Source: Psychroserpens sp. (GTDB lineage: Bacteria; Bacteroidota; Bacteroidia; Flavobacteriales; Flavobacteriaceae). From it: a stretch of DNA of 64,000 bases. Shown in pieces: positions 17,731 through 26,543 of the stretch. Below the pieces are notes generated by a model. It was not told where the DNA came from. It did not search any database and worked only from the letters and a program-made list of their open reading frames with translations. Positions within the stretch are counted from its first letter, which is position 1. Each line of letters starts with the position of its first letter. The stretch spans positions 868,001 through 932,000 of the forward strand of contig JAEPNY010000001.1 in NCBI GenBank assembly GCA_017643165.1. The letters are read 5' to 3'. The position numbers were made by a program, and so were the translations under genes.

Positions 17731-19617
17731 ATGCGATCACTTCTTTTTTTGTTTATAAGTCTATTTAGTGCCGTGGCAAGTGCCCAAAATTTGGATGATC
17801 TGTTTGAGGAAATAAAATCATCAGACAATGATTCTATAATTCGCATAAAAGCTGAAAGCGCTATTGAGCTAATTAATCAAAAAGAGCGACCGAATCGTTT
17901 AGGCGAAGCGTATTATTACTTAGGTACATCTTACGAGGTATCCTCACCTTCAAAAGCATTAGATTACTTTAAAAAGGCTAATCAACATTTAGAGCTAGAA
18001 CGTTCTGATCTTGTAAAAAACAGTTACTACAAGCAATCAAAATTACATACCTTATTTTCTGAGTTTCCCCAGGCTATGGAAACGGCGTTGAAATCTTTAG
18101 AATTCAACAAGATCAATGGTAATGCATTTGAAGAACAACGTGATATGTCCTTCATCGGTTATATACATGATCGAATGTACGAATTCCGAGAATCCATTAA
18201 ATGGAATAGAAGAGCACTTAAATTGGCCGAGAAATCTAAGGATTCAGGTGCGATGGCGCTTTGTTATGGTCGTATCGGAATTGCGTATGATGAACTTGCC
18301 GAACGTGCAAATTTTAATACCAAGTTATTTGATAGTGCCCTGTATTATAATATAAAAGCAGCTAAGCTGGCAGAACTAGTAGGGAATTTGGGATTTGCCA
18401 GAACAACCTATTCAAATATTGGGAATAGCTACAGCAAGCTTAAAGACTTTGAAAAAGCTGAAGAATATACATTGAAATCATTAGCGGTTCCAGGATTTGA
18501 ATCGGCGAAAGGGGTCACCTTAGTAAATTTAGGTAAGATCTATTTAGAGACAGGGCGATATCCTGAAGCAAAAAAAATATTGGATAGTGCCATGGCTAAT
18601 ACCATCAAATATGGTACTCGCAAATATCAATTAGAAGCCTATTACAGGTTTCATGAATTGGATGTGAAAAAAGGCAACTATAAAAGTGCTTTAAAGAACT
18701 ATATCGATTATAAATCAATTGAAGATTCTTTACTTAATGAAACCAAAACGAAACAAATCGTTGAAATTCGTGAACAATACAAAACGGCTGAAAAAGAACG
18801 TGAGATTTTAGTTCAAAGAGCAGAAATCGCAGAGCAAAGTCTCACGATTCAAGAACGCAATTATCAGATCTATGGTTTAATTGGAGTTGCGCTAATTTTT
18901 GGACTAATTGGTTTTTTATTTTTTAATCAGCAGAAATTAAAAAACCACCAATTGCAGAAGGAGAATGAGCTCAAAGATGCCTTACTTAAAATTGAGACTC
19001 AAAACCGTTTGCAAGAGCAACGTCTTAGGATAAGTAGGGATTTGCATGATAATATTGGTGCCCAACTTACTTTTATTATTTCATCAATAGATAATTTGAA
19101 ATATGGATTTGATATAAAAGATGATAAATTAAAACATAAATTGGATCATATCAGTCGTTTTACCAGTGCTACAATTTTTGAACTTCGTGACACCATTTGG
19201 GCGATGAATAAAACAGAAATTTCTGTTGAAGATCTAGAATCACGTATTTCGAATTTTATTGAAAAAGCTGGATTGGCCTCTGAGAATATCGCATTTCTGT
19301 TTAAAACGAATACCATAGATAAAACTGAACTTGCTTATTCTTCGGTTGAAGGCATGAACATTTATAGAATCATTCAAGAGGCTGTAAATAATGCATTAAA
19401 ATATGCCAAAGCCAAGCATATAACTGTAGATTTTAATTACGATGAAAAACAAACCATCGTGCGTATAGTTGATGATGGCATTGGATTCGATATTAAATCT
19501 GCTGAAAGAGGAAATGGCATACACAATATGCAAAAAAGAGCGCAAGACATTAATGCCCGCATTCAAATAGAATCAGAACTAAATTCTGGGACGCGTATCC
19601 AACTTTTCCTCGATTAA
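17731..19617 (+). CDS. TPR sensor histidine kinase (HisKA_3 family), copy 1
   Basis: 628 aa. A signal peptide ends near ASAQ. The periplasmic part (about 20-370) is made of tetratricopeptide repeats (AFSEFPQAMETALKSLEF-type units). A coiled coil and one transmembrane helix (about 380-402, GLIGVALIFGLIGFLFF) lead to the kinase. The phospho-acceptor is H439 in RDLHDNIGAQL, and the ATPase domain has IQEAVNNALKYAKA, DDGIGFD and GNGIHNM. This is the HisKA_3/HATPase type that pairs with NarL-like regulators, one of which is encoded downstream. It is closely similar to the next gene, so a tandem duplication is likely. Confidence 0.9.
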   Translation: MRSLLFLFISLFSAVASAQNLDDLFEEIKSSDNDSIIRIKAESAIELINQKERPNRLGEAYYYLGTSYEVSSPSKALDYFKKANQHLELERSDLVKNSYYKQSKLHTLFSEFPQAMETALKSLEFNKINGNAFEEQRDMSFIGYIHDRMYEFRESIKWNRRALKLAEKSKDSGAMALCYGRIGIAYDELAERANFNTKLFDSALYYNIKAAKLAELVGNLGFARTTYSNIGNSYSKLKDFEKAEEYTLKSLAVPGFESAKGVTLVNLGKIYLETGRYPEAKKILDSAMANTIKYGTRKYQLEAYYRFHELDVKKGNYKSALKNYIDYKSIEDSLLNETKTKQIVEIREQYKTAEKEREILVQRAEIAEQSLTIQERNYQIYGLIGVALIFGLIGFLFFNQQKLKNHQLQKENELKDALLKIETQNRLQEQRLRISRDLHDNIGAQLTFIISSIDNLKYGFDIKDDKLKHKLDHISRFTSATIFELRDTIWAMNKTEISVEDLESRISNFIEKAGLASENIAFLFKTNTIDKTELAYSSVEGMNIYRIIQEAVNNALKYAKAKHITVDFNYDEKQTIVRIVDDGIGFDIKSAERGNGIHNMQKRAQDINARIQIESELNSGTRIQLFLD

Positions 19618-19668
19618 GATTGATTTCTTAAATTATAGTATATTGAAGGTACTATTAATCAATTACAA

Positions 19669-21549
19669 ATGAAAAAAGTATTCTTAATTCTTCTAGTACA
19701 GATACTTTTAGTTTCAGTTTCTGCTCAGGAATTACCCAAAACACTTAATGATTCTGCAATGGCGTTGTATAAGAACGATCCTAATAAGGCGATTCAAATA
19801 TTGGAGTTGGCCTTGGAGCAGGCAGAAGATCAGAGCGATGAACGCCTTATTTCCAGATCTAAAAACAACTTAGGAATTGTATTACGTGATCTAGGTCGAT
19901 TCGAAGAGGCAAAGGTGCTTTCTCAGGACGCCTTAACGGTCGCTGATTCTCTTATTAATGCATCAGCTTATAATAATATTGGAGTGATTAATAGAAACCT
20001 AGGTCTTTATGATGAGGCACTGGAAAGCTATTTAAAAGCGCTCAGTATATATGAAGCAAAAGGGATGGAAAAGCAAGTAGCTACGGTTCATAATAGTATT
20101 GGTATGGTGTATAGTTATAATAATTTAAGTGAAAAAGCTATCGAGTACCATTTAAAAGCTAAAGCGTCGTTTGAAAAATTGAATGATCAAAAGGGGATTT
20201 CAGAAGTCTATAATAATATCGCGATTATTTATGCCAATTCTGGCGATTTAGATGAGGCATTAAATTATTTTAAGTATTCATTATCAATTGAAGAAGCCTT
20301 AAAGGATAAAAAAGGAATGGCCGAATCTGTAAATAATGTTGGAGCCGTCTTTTATTACATGAATGAAATAGATTCTTCCCTCATTTATTTTAAAAAATCC
20401 ATTGACATTGAGAAGTCTATTGGCAATTTAGTTGGTGTAGGGTCAAGTTATAATAATATTGCACAAGTACTTGTTGAAAATGATAGAGTTGATGAAGCGA
20501 AACGCTACATTGATAGTGCCTATACTTACGCAACGCAAGCAAAGTCGGCCTTCGACATTGAATCATCATTATTGACCTATACGGATTATTATGAACTAAA
20601 AGGTGACACAAAAACAGCGCTTCAGTATTACAAAGAATACAATAAATTGCATGATAGTATCACAAATGTTGAATCAAATAGTAAGATTGCAGAGCTGGAA
20701 ATTGGTTTTCAAACTGAAAAGAAAGAGAAGGAAATCTTGGCGCAACGTGCTGATCTAGCCGAAAAGGAATTAGATCTAAGTAAGAAAAACATACAACTCT
20801 TAGGTCTTGGTGTACTCGCTATAATCCTCTCTTTATTAGGTTACATATTCTACAATCAGCAACGGATAAAGAACAGGCAATTACAACGTGAAAATGAACT
20901 CAAAGATGCCTTAGTAAAGATTGAAACACAAAATCGATTACAGGAACAACGTCTACGAATAAGTCGTGACTTACATGATAACATAGGAGCACAGCTCACA
21001 TTCATCATTTCATCGCTAGATAACTTAAAATATGGCTTTAACTTACAAGATAAACTCAATGATAAATTAAAGACGATAAGTGCATTTACCACAGCAACTA
21101 TTTACGACCTAAGGGATACGATATGGGCCATGAATAAAACCGATATTTCTATCGAAGATTTAGAGATTCGAATTTCTAATTTTATAGATAAGGCTGATAT
21201 TGCTGCTGAAAATGTAAAATTTAATTTCTCTACCTTAGGTTTAACCGTTCCAAATTATAAGTTCACTTCTGTTCAAGGAATGAACATTTATCGGATTATA
21301 CAGGAAGCAGTTAATAATGCTATAAAATATGCTCAAGCGGAATCAATTGACGTCAATGTTACTTCTGAAATGGATACGATTGTATTTGAAGTTACAGATA
21401 ATGGAAGAGGGTTTTTAGTCGATAAGGCCAATGCTGGAAACGGATTAAACAATATGAAAAAACGTTCCTCAGATATAGGTGCCGATATAGCTATTGTTTC
21501 TGAAATCGAAAAAGGAACAATTATTCGGTTGCAAATGAAGAGATCATAA
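19669..21549 (+). CDS. TPR sensor histidine kinase (HisKA_3 family), copy 2
   Basis: 626 aa with the same plan as the preceding kinase: signal peptide (...VSAQ), about seven TPR units (SKNNLGIVLRDLGRFEEAK, VYNNIAIIYANSGDLDEAL and others), one transmembrane helix (about 380-400), H436 in RDLHDNIGAQL, then VNNAIKYAQAE, DNGRGF and GNGLNNM. The cytoplasmic halves of the two kinases are far more alike than their TPR halves. This suggests one output pathway with two different inputs. It starts 51 nt after copy 1 and is followed by the response regulator after 67 nt. Confidence 0.9.
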   Translation: MKKVFLILLVQILLVSVSAQELPKTLNDSAMALYKNDPNKAIQILELALEQAEDQSDERLISRSKNNLGIVLRDLGRFEEAKVLSQDALTVADSLINASAYNNIGVINRNLGLYDEALESYLKALSIYEAKGMEKQVATVHNSIGMVYSYNNLSEKAIEYHLKAKASFEKLNDQKGISEVYNNIAIIYANSGDLDEALNYFKYSLSIEEALKDKKGMAESVNNVGAVFYYMNEIDSSLIYFKKSIDIEKSIGNLVGVGSSYNNIAQVLVENDRVDEAKRYIDSAYTYATQAKSAFDIESSLLTYTDYYELKGDTKTALQYYKEYNKLHDSITNVESNSKIAELEIGFQTEKKEKEILAQRADLAEKELDLSKKNIQLLGLGVLAIILSLLGYIFYNQQRIKNRQLQRENELKDALVKIETQNRLQEQRLRISRDLHDNIGAQLTFIISSLDNLKYGFNLQDKLNDKLKTISAFTTATIYDLRDTIWAMNKTDISIEDLEIRISNFIDKADIAAENVKFNFSTLGLTVPNYKFTSVQGMNIYRIIQEAVNNAIKYAQAESIDVNVTSEMDTIVFEVTDNGRGFLVDKANAGNGLNNMKKRSSDIGADIAIVSEIEKGTIIRLQMKRS

Positions 21550-21566
21550 TACGACATTTGACGTAT
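21549..21566 (+). promoter_or_regulatory. putative response-regulator operator (dyad, site 2)
   Basis: The 18-bp element ATACGACATTTGACGTAT overlaps the last base of the kinase stop codon and lies upstream of the response regulator gene. It matches the element at 14909-14926 at 16 of 18 positions. A -7-like TACATTTT starts at 21589, 23 nt after the 16-bp core, the same spacing as at site 1. This fits autoregulation by the NarL-type regulator encoded at 21617. Confidence 0.55.
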
Positions 21567-21616
21567 AGTATTATTACGAATATGAATGTACATTTTTAGA
21601 ATAAAAGCATGAGATC

Positions 21617-22267
21617 ATGAATGTAAAGATTGCTATAGTTGACGACAACACGTTTTTAATCAATACTGTAAAAGAAAAGCTGTCTTTTTTTGAGGACTTT
21701 AATGTCAAGTTCACAGCAATGAATGGTTCTGAATTGTTAACCCAATTAGAAGTAAATCACAATCTTGATCTAATTTTAATGGATATTGAGATGCCTGTTC
21801 TCAATGGAATAGAGTCTACCGAAATCGTCAAAAACAAATATCCGCATATAAAGATTATAATGCTGACCACCTTTGATAATGATGAGCATATTTTTAACGC
21901 GATTAAAGCTGGAGCAGATGGTTATTTGCTGAAGGAAATCAACGCCAAAGATTTGCATGACGGTATAATTGATACCCTAAATGGTGGTGCAGCTATGAAC
22001 CCTTCAATTGCCTTAAAAACTTTAAAATTACTCCGAAATCCGTTGAGTATAGAAAACGAAAAAGATAAAGAAATTATTAAACTCTCAAATAGGGAAACCG
22101 AAGTTCTAGAACATCTAAGTAAAGGTTTGAATTATGTTCAAATTGCTGAAAATCTAATTCTTTCTACAGGTACCGTTCGAAAACACATTGAAAATATATA
22201 TCGAAAGTTACAAGTTCATAATAAAATGGAAGCGGTACAAAAGGCCAAACGCAATAACCTTATTTAA
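21617..22267 (+). CDS. NarL/LuxR-family response regulator
   Basis: 216 aa. The receiver domain (1-120) has the acidic pair in VDDN, phospho-acceptor D56 in LILMDIEMP, Thr in MLTTFD and Lys in YLLKE. A linker leads to a LuxR-type helix-turn-helix (about 150-210: LSNRETEVLEHLSKGLNYVQIAENL, TGTVRKHIENIYRKL). Such regulators bind short dyads as dimers after phosphorylation by HisKA_3 kinases. Two paralogous kinases lie directly upstream. Its 3' end overlaps the convergent coaD gene by 8 nt. Confidence 0.94.
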   Translation: MNVKIAIVDDNTFLINTVKEKLSFFEDFNVKFTAMNGSELLTQLEVNHNLDLILMDIEMPVLNGIESTEIVKNKYPHIKIIMLTTFDNDEHIFNAIKAGADGYLLKEINAKDLHDGIIDTLNGGAAMNPSIALKTLKLLRNPLSIENEKDKEIIKLSNRETEVLEHLSKGLNYVQIAENLILSTGTVRKHIENIYRKLQVHNKMEAVQKAKRNNLI

Positions 22268-22715
22268 CGATGACACTCGACGGAACTAATTTTGTGTAAT
22301 CACCATTATTTCTAATAACATCTCGAACAATCGATGAAGATATATATGAGGTATCTGCTGAGGTTAGAAGGAAAACGGTTTCTATTGGCGCCAGATCTCT
22401 ATTCGTATGTGCGATTGCTTTTTCAAATTCAAAGTCGGCCGGATTTCTTAAACCACGTAAAATGAATTGAACATTATTTTTAAGGCAGAAATCGACTGTG
22501 AGACCTTCGTATGATACCACCTTTACCTTTGGTTCATTTTTAAATGCTTCTTCAATAAAACGTTGGCGTTCATCGAGACTAAACATGTATTTTTTCTCAG
22601 CGTTAATACCAATAGCAACGATCACTTCGTCAAAAAGTCCAATACTTCTTTTAATGATATCGTAATGCCCTAGTGTAATCGGGTCGAAGGATCCTGGAAA
22701 AATGGCGCGTTTCAT
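22260..22715 (-). CDS. coaD: phosphopantetheine adenylyltransferase
   Basis: 151 aa, standard length. It transfers AMP from ATP to 4'-phosphopantetheine, the penultimate step of coenzyme A synthesis, in the cytoplasm. The nucleotidyltransferase motif FPGSFDPITLGH (with TxGH) is at residues 6-17, RGLRNPADFEFE lies mid-protein, and YISSSIVRDV is the ISSTxVR-like signature near the C-terminus. It lies 33 nt after ddl on the same strand. The 3' end overlaps the convergent response-regulator gene by 8 nt. Confidence 0.96.
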   Translation of the reverse strand: MKRAIFPGSFDPITLGHYDIIKRSIGLFDEVIVAIGINAEKKYMFSLDERQRFIEEAFKNEPKVKVVSYEGLTVDFCLKNNVQFILRGLRNPADFEFEKAIAHTNRDLAPIETVFLLTSADTSYISSSIVRDVIRNNGDYTKLVPSSVIVK

Positions 22716-22748
22716 AAAGTCGTTTTCAATCGTAAAGATACTTATTAA

Positions 22749-23723
22749 TTATTTTAATGCTTCTTCAATGGCATTCTCGAAGAGATCGCTCATACTAATG
22801 CCAGCTTCAGCAGCTTGTTGCGGTAGAATACTTGCGGCAGTTAAACCAGGAACCGTATTCACTTCAAGTAAATGTGGTTCACCATCTTTAAAAATGAATT
22901 CACTTCTGCTAAAACCGGACAGTCGCAATACACGATATATCTTTACGGCTAAGACTCGTACTTTATTTGCATCCATTTCACTAATACGTGCAGGCGTAAT
23001 TTCTTGTGATTGCCCTAAGTATTTGGCTTTGTAATCAAAGAAATCATTTTCAGAAACAATTTCAGTTATGGGTAAGACGGTAACTTCTCCTTTATATGTG
23101 ATAACTCCAACCGAAACTTCTATACCATCTAAGAACGCTTCAATAATAACTTCGTCATCCTCTTTAAATGCGACGTCTAACGCGCCTTTTATTTCTTCTT
23201 TTTTATAGACCTTAGATACGCCAAAGCTACTACCAGCTTTATTAGCTTTGATAAAACATGGTAAGCCTACTGCTTCTATAATTGCGTCTTCATCGATTTG
23301 GTCTCCTAAATTCATATAATAGGAAGGCGCTGTACGTATATCATATGGTTTTAGCGTACTCAAACAATCCCTCTTATTAAAAGTCAAAGCGGCTTGGTAC
23401 ATATTACAGCTGGTATGCGGTATTCCTAAAAGTTCAAAATAGGCTTGCATATAACCGTCTTCGCCAGGCGATCCATGTATCGCATTAAAAACACAATCAA
23501 AGCTTATTTTAGAACCATTTAAATTAATAGAAAAGTCGTTTTTATCTATTGGGAATTCTTTGTCTTCATCATTAACATATACCCATTTCTCTTTAAAAAC
23601 ATGTATGCGATATGCTGTAAATTTAGTTGGATCTAAAGTTTCATAAACGACTTGTCCGCTTTGTAGCGAGATTTCATATTCACTCGAATAACCTCCCATT
23701 ATTATGGCAATGTGCTTTTTCAT
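22749..23723 (-). CDS. ddl: D-alanine--D-alanine ligase
   Basis: 324 aa from the ATG at 23723; an ATG 9 nt upstream (23732) is in frame, but the downstream one gives the usual Ddl start MKKHIAIIMGGYSSE. The ATP-grasp enzyme joins two D-alanines for peptidoglycan precursors. Visible motifs are AIHGSPGEDGYMQ, CFIKANKAGSSFGVSKV, IEAFLDGIEVSVGV and LLEVNTVPGLTAASILPQQ. It shares a divergent spacer with a PASTA-domain protein gene and is followed by coaD. Confidence 0.95.
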   Translation of the reverse strand: MKKHIAIIMGGYSSEYEISLQSGQVVYETLDPTKFTAYRIHVFKEKWVYVNDEDKEFPIDKNDFSINLNGSKISFDCVFNAIHGSPGEDGYMQAYFELLGIPHTSCNMYQAALTFNKRDCLSTLKPYDIRTAPSYYMNLGDQIDEDAIIEAVGLPCFIKANKAGSSFGVSKVYKKEEIKGALDVAFKEDDEVIIEAFLDGIEVSVGVITYKGEVTVLPITEIVSENDFFDYKAKYLGQSQEITPARISEMDANKVRVLAVKIYRVLRLSGFSRSEFIFKDGEPHLLEVNTVPGLTAASILPQQAAEAGISMSDLFENAIEEALK

Positions 23724-23848
23724 TAATGGCAATTATTAAGGCAATTAAATTTTTTTACCTAGTTCATACAATTAAACAATAATACTCACCTTTCGTGAGT
23801 TAAGCTAAAATACCAAATAAACGGATAACAAAAACACTTTCGTTTTTA

Positions 23849-23856
23849 TATATTTG
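23849..23856 (+). promoter_or_regulatory. -7 box (TATATTTG) for the PASTA-rluD unit
   Basis: A perfect TAnnTTTG match 20 nt before the ATG at 23877. No certain -33 TTG was found in the divergent spacer shared with ddl. Confidence 0.55.
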
Positions 23857-23876
23857 TTCAAGTCAAAATAGTACCG

Positions 23877-24440
23877 ATGAGTTTGATCCAATTTCTTAGC
23901 AGTAAAACCTTTTTTAAGCAGTTAGCATTGGCTCTTGTGGCTGTAGTTGTAATAATATTTCTTAGTTCACTTTGGCTTAAAAGTACTACAAATCACAAGG
24001 AATTTGTTACAGTTCCTGAATTGAAAGGTAAATCATTAGCCACGGTCGAGATCGAGCTCGACGATAATGACTTGGTCATGGAGATTCAAGATTCTGCGAA
24101 CTACAATCCTAACTACCCAAAGTTTTCCGTTATAGATCAATATCCTAAAGCTGGCACCCAGGTAAAAGAGAATCGCAAAATCTATTTAACGCTTAATCCA
24201 TCTGGTTATCGCAAGGTTGAAATTCCGAATGTTGTGCGTCGTACCTATAGACAGGCTAAACCTACACTCGAAACCTTAGGTTTTGAAATAGGAGAGGTGA
24301 CTTACGTTGATGATATAGGAAAAGAGGAGGTGATTGAGATTAAATTTGATGGGCGTACGTTAAAGCCAGGTGAGCTACTACCGTTAACTTCTAAAATCGA
24401 TGTTGTACTTGGTAATGGTAAACGTGGTAAATCGAAATAG
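23877..24440 (+). CDS. membrane-anchored PASTA-domain protein
   Basis: 187 aa. One transmembrane helix (about 16-36) anchors two PASTA repeats outside the cell membrane (about 42-110, FVTVPELKGKSLATVEIELDD; and about 115-185, VEIPNVVRRTYRQAKPTLETLG). PASTA domains bind peptidoglycan fragments or act as spacers. There is no kinase or transpeptidase domain, so this is a stand-alone form. It is 3 nt before rluD and divergent from ddl. Confidence 0.85.
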   Translation: MSLIQFLSSKTFFKQLALALVAVVVIIFLSSLWLKSTTNHKEFVTVPELKGKSLATVEIELDDNDLVMEIQDSANYNPNYPKFSVIDQYPKAGTQVKENRKIYLTLNPSGYRKVEIPNVVRRTYRQAKPTLETLGFEIGEVTYVDDIGKEEVIEIKFDGRTLKPGELLPLTSKIDVVLGNGKRGKSK

Positions 24441-24443
24441 TCT

Positions 24444-25478
24444 ATGACAACTTCTAACGATCCAGTTGATCATAATGATGATGAGTTGTATGAGCATCAT
24501 TCATTCATAGTCGATAAAGGTCAAACCCCTTTGAGAATCGATAAATACCTAATGAATTTTATTGAAAATGCGACACGAAATAAAATTCAGGCTGCTGCAA
24601 AAGATGGAAGTATTTACGTTAATGATGTTCCAGTTAAACAGAACTACAAGGTAAAACCGAATGATAGCATTCGTGTATTGTTTGAGCATCCACCGTATGA
24701 GTATTTGTTAACACCTGAGGATATTCCTTTGAATATTATTTATGAAGATGATGAATTGATAGTCCTAAATAAACCAGCTGGTATGGTAGTACATCCTGGG
24801 CATGGTAATTATTCTGGTACCTTGATTAACGCCTTGATTTATCATTTTGAAAATTTACCTAATAATTCTAGTAATCGTCCTGGATTAGTACATCGAATTG
24901 ATAAAGATACAAGTGGCCTTTTGGTTGTCGCTAAAACTGAGGAGTCTATGACCCATTTGTCTAGACAATTTTTTAATAAAACGAGTGAGCGAGAATACGT
25001 TGCCTTGGTTTGGGGAAATGTTACTGAAAATGAAGGTACAATTGAAGGACATATTGGAAGACACCCTAAAAACAGACTACAAAATACGGTATTTGAAGGC
25101 GATGAAGAAGAAAAAGGTAAACCAGCGGTGACACATTACAAAGTTATCGAACGATTGGGTTATGTCACCTTAGTATCATGTAAGTTGGAAACGGGAAGAA
25201 CACATCAAATACGTGTTCATATGAAACATATAGGTCATACACTATTTCACGACGAACGCTATGGTGGAGATCGCATTTTAAAAGGGACCACGTTCTCTAA
25301 ATACAAGCAATTTGTTGAAAATTGTTTTAAAATATTACCACGACAAGCCTTACATGCAAAGACCTTGGGCTTCGAGCATCCTAAAACTGGTAAGCAACTT
25401 CGATTTGATTCTGAATTGCCAGAAGATATGTCGCTTTGTATCGAAAAGTGGAGAAACTACACTAAGCATCAAGATTAA
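24444..25478 (+). CDS. rluD: 23S rRNA pseudouridine synthase (RluD-type)
   Basis: 344 aa. An S4-like RNA-binding domain (about 28-90) is followed by the RluA-type catalytic domain. The catalytic Asp is in GLVHRIDKDTSGLLVVAKT (HRxDxxTSG motif), and TGRTHQIRVHMKHIGH is also conserved. It modifies uridines in 23S rRNA, by family most likely helix 69. It forms an operon with the PASTA gene, 3 nt apart. The extra N-terminal 25 residues are acidic and unconserved-looking. Confidence 0.93.
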   Translation: MTTSNDPVDHNDDELYEHHSFIVDKGQTPLRIDKYLMNFIENATRNKIQAAAKDGSIYVNDVPVKQNYKVKPNDSIRVLFEHPPYEYLLTPEDIPLNIIYEDDELIVLNKPAGMVVHPGHGNYSGTLINALIYHFENLPNNSSNRPGLVHRIDKDTSGLLVVAKTEESMTHLSRQFFNKTSEREYVALVWGNVTENEGTIEGHIGRHPKNRLQNTVFEGDEEEKGKPAVTHYKVIERLGYVTLVSCKLETGRTHQIRVHMKHIGHTLFHDERYGGDRILKGTTFSKYKQFVENCFKILPRQALHAKTLGFEHPKTGKQLRFDSELPEDMSLCIEKWRNYTKHQD

Positions 25479-25524
25479 CATTAATTTTCATTATCGCTCT
25501 ATTGAGATATTCATATTTTAAGAG

Positions 25525-25555
25525 TTGATATATCCTAGATAGAGTTGTAAATTTG
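25525..25555 (+). promoter_or_regulatory. promoter of yaaA
   Basis: TTG (25525-25527), 20 nt, then a perfect TAAATTTG (25548-25555). The ATG follows 16 nt later at 25572. Confidence 0.75.
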
Positions 25556-25571
25556 CTACAAAATTGACAGC

Positions 25572-26330
25572 ATGAAACTTGTATTATCTCCGGCAAAATC
25601 TTTAGATTTCAAGTCTAAACTTCCAACAACTAAGTTTTCGGAAGCCTGTTTTTTAAAGGAAGCAGAACGTTTAAATGGATTACTTAAGAAGAAATCTGCG
25701 CGCAGTTTATCAAAGCTCATGCATATTTCTAAAGACTTAGGTCAGCTTAACTACGAACGTAATCAGGAGTGGAGTTTGCCGTTCACGGCGTCAAATGCAA
25801 GACCAGCTGTTTATGCGTTCAATGGTGATGTTTATCGCGGTTTAGATGCCTATTCGATTAACACCAAAAATTTGGATAAATTACAGGATTCAGTGCGCAT
25901 TATATCAGGACTATACGGCTTGCTCAAACCGCTAGATTTGATGCAGCCTTATCGTTTAGAAATGGGTACGAAATTCCCTGTTGGCAAGAATAAGAATTTG
26001 TATGAATTCTGGAGGAAACAGGTCACACAAGCACTTAATGATGAGCTGGAAGATGATGAGCTATTTTTGAATTTGGCAAGTAATGAATATTTTAAGGCTA
26101 TCGACTCCAAGGCCTTGAAAGTTCCTGTTATTAATATAAAGTTTCAAGAGTTAAAAGACGGAGCCTACAAAACGATTGGGATTTTCTCTAAGTTAGGACG
26201 TGGATTAATGACGAGATATATTATTGATACTAACGCCAAAACGATAGAAGATATCAAGGGGTTTGATTACGACAACTATCGTTATGCCGAAGCATTATCA
26301 TCTGAGCAAGAATTAGTATTTACAAGGTAA
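25572..26330 (+). CDS. yaaA: peroxide stress protein YaaA
   Basis: 252 aa, standard length for the DUF328/YaaA family. Conserved segments are MKLVLSPAKSLDF at the start, AFNGDVYRGLDA, SGLYGLLKPLDLMQPYRLEMGT and LASNEYFKAID. In E. coli YaaA limits intracellular iron and so protects DNA and protein from peroxide. It has its own good promoter. Its 3' end overlaps the opposing reading frame of the bTHX gene by 48 nt. Confidence 0.94.
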   Translation: MKLVLSPAKSLDFKSKLPTTKFSEACFLKEAERLNGLLKKKSARSLSKLMHISKDLGQLNYERNQEWSLPFTASNARPAVYAFNGDVYRGLDAYSINTKNLDKLQDSVRIISGLYGLLKPLDLMQPYRLEMGTKFPVGKNKNLYEFWRKQVTQALNDELEDDELFLNLASNEYFKAIDSKALKVPVINIKFQELKDGAYKTIGIFSKLGRGLMTRYIIDTNAKTIEDIKGFDYDNYRYAEALSSEQELVFTR

Positions 26331-26456
26331 TTACTTCTTTTTTTTAGATTTACTATTAGCGACTACTGGTGTACGACTCTTTTTTCGTGGCCGTCTTACA
26401 CCGTAAGTTCCGCTACTAATTTTACCACGTCTAGATTTTTTATCACCTTTTCCCAT
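26283..26456 (-). CDS. 30S ribosomal protein bTHX
   Basis: A small, highly basic reading frame starting MGKGDKKSRRGKISSGTYGV then RRPRKKSRTP, the typical bTHX core that sits in the head of the 30S subunit. As read here it is 57 aa and runs into the convergent yaaA 3' end. A T7 run at 26339-26345 decides the tail: with one more base the frame would end at once as a lysine-rich tail with TAA at 26332-26334. The core is certain; the C-terminus is not. Confidence 0.8.
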
Positions 26457-26543
26457 GGGTTTTTACTTTTAAATTCCCTTTTAATTTAGTGAATTTTTGA
26501 CAATTAAGTTTAGTATTTTTAATCGCTCACTAATTACAATCAT

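Noticed and set aside
23784-23800. ACTCAC/GTGAGT hairpin in the ddl-PASTA spacer
   Set aside because: Only 6 bp, no T-run and no clear position relative to a promoter.
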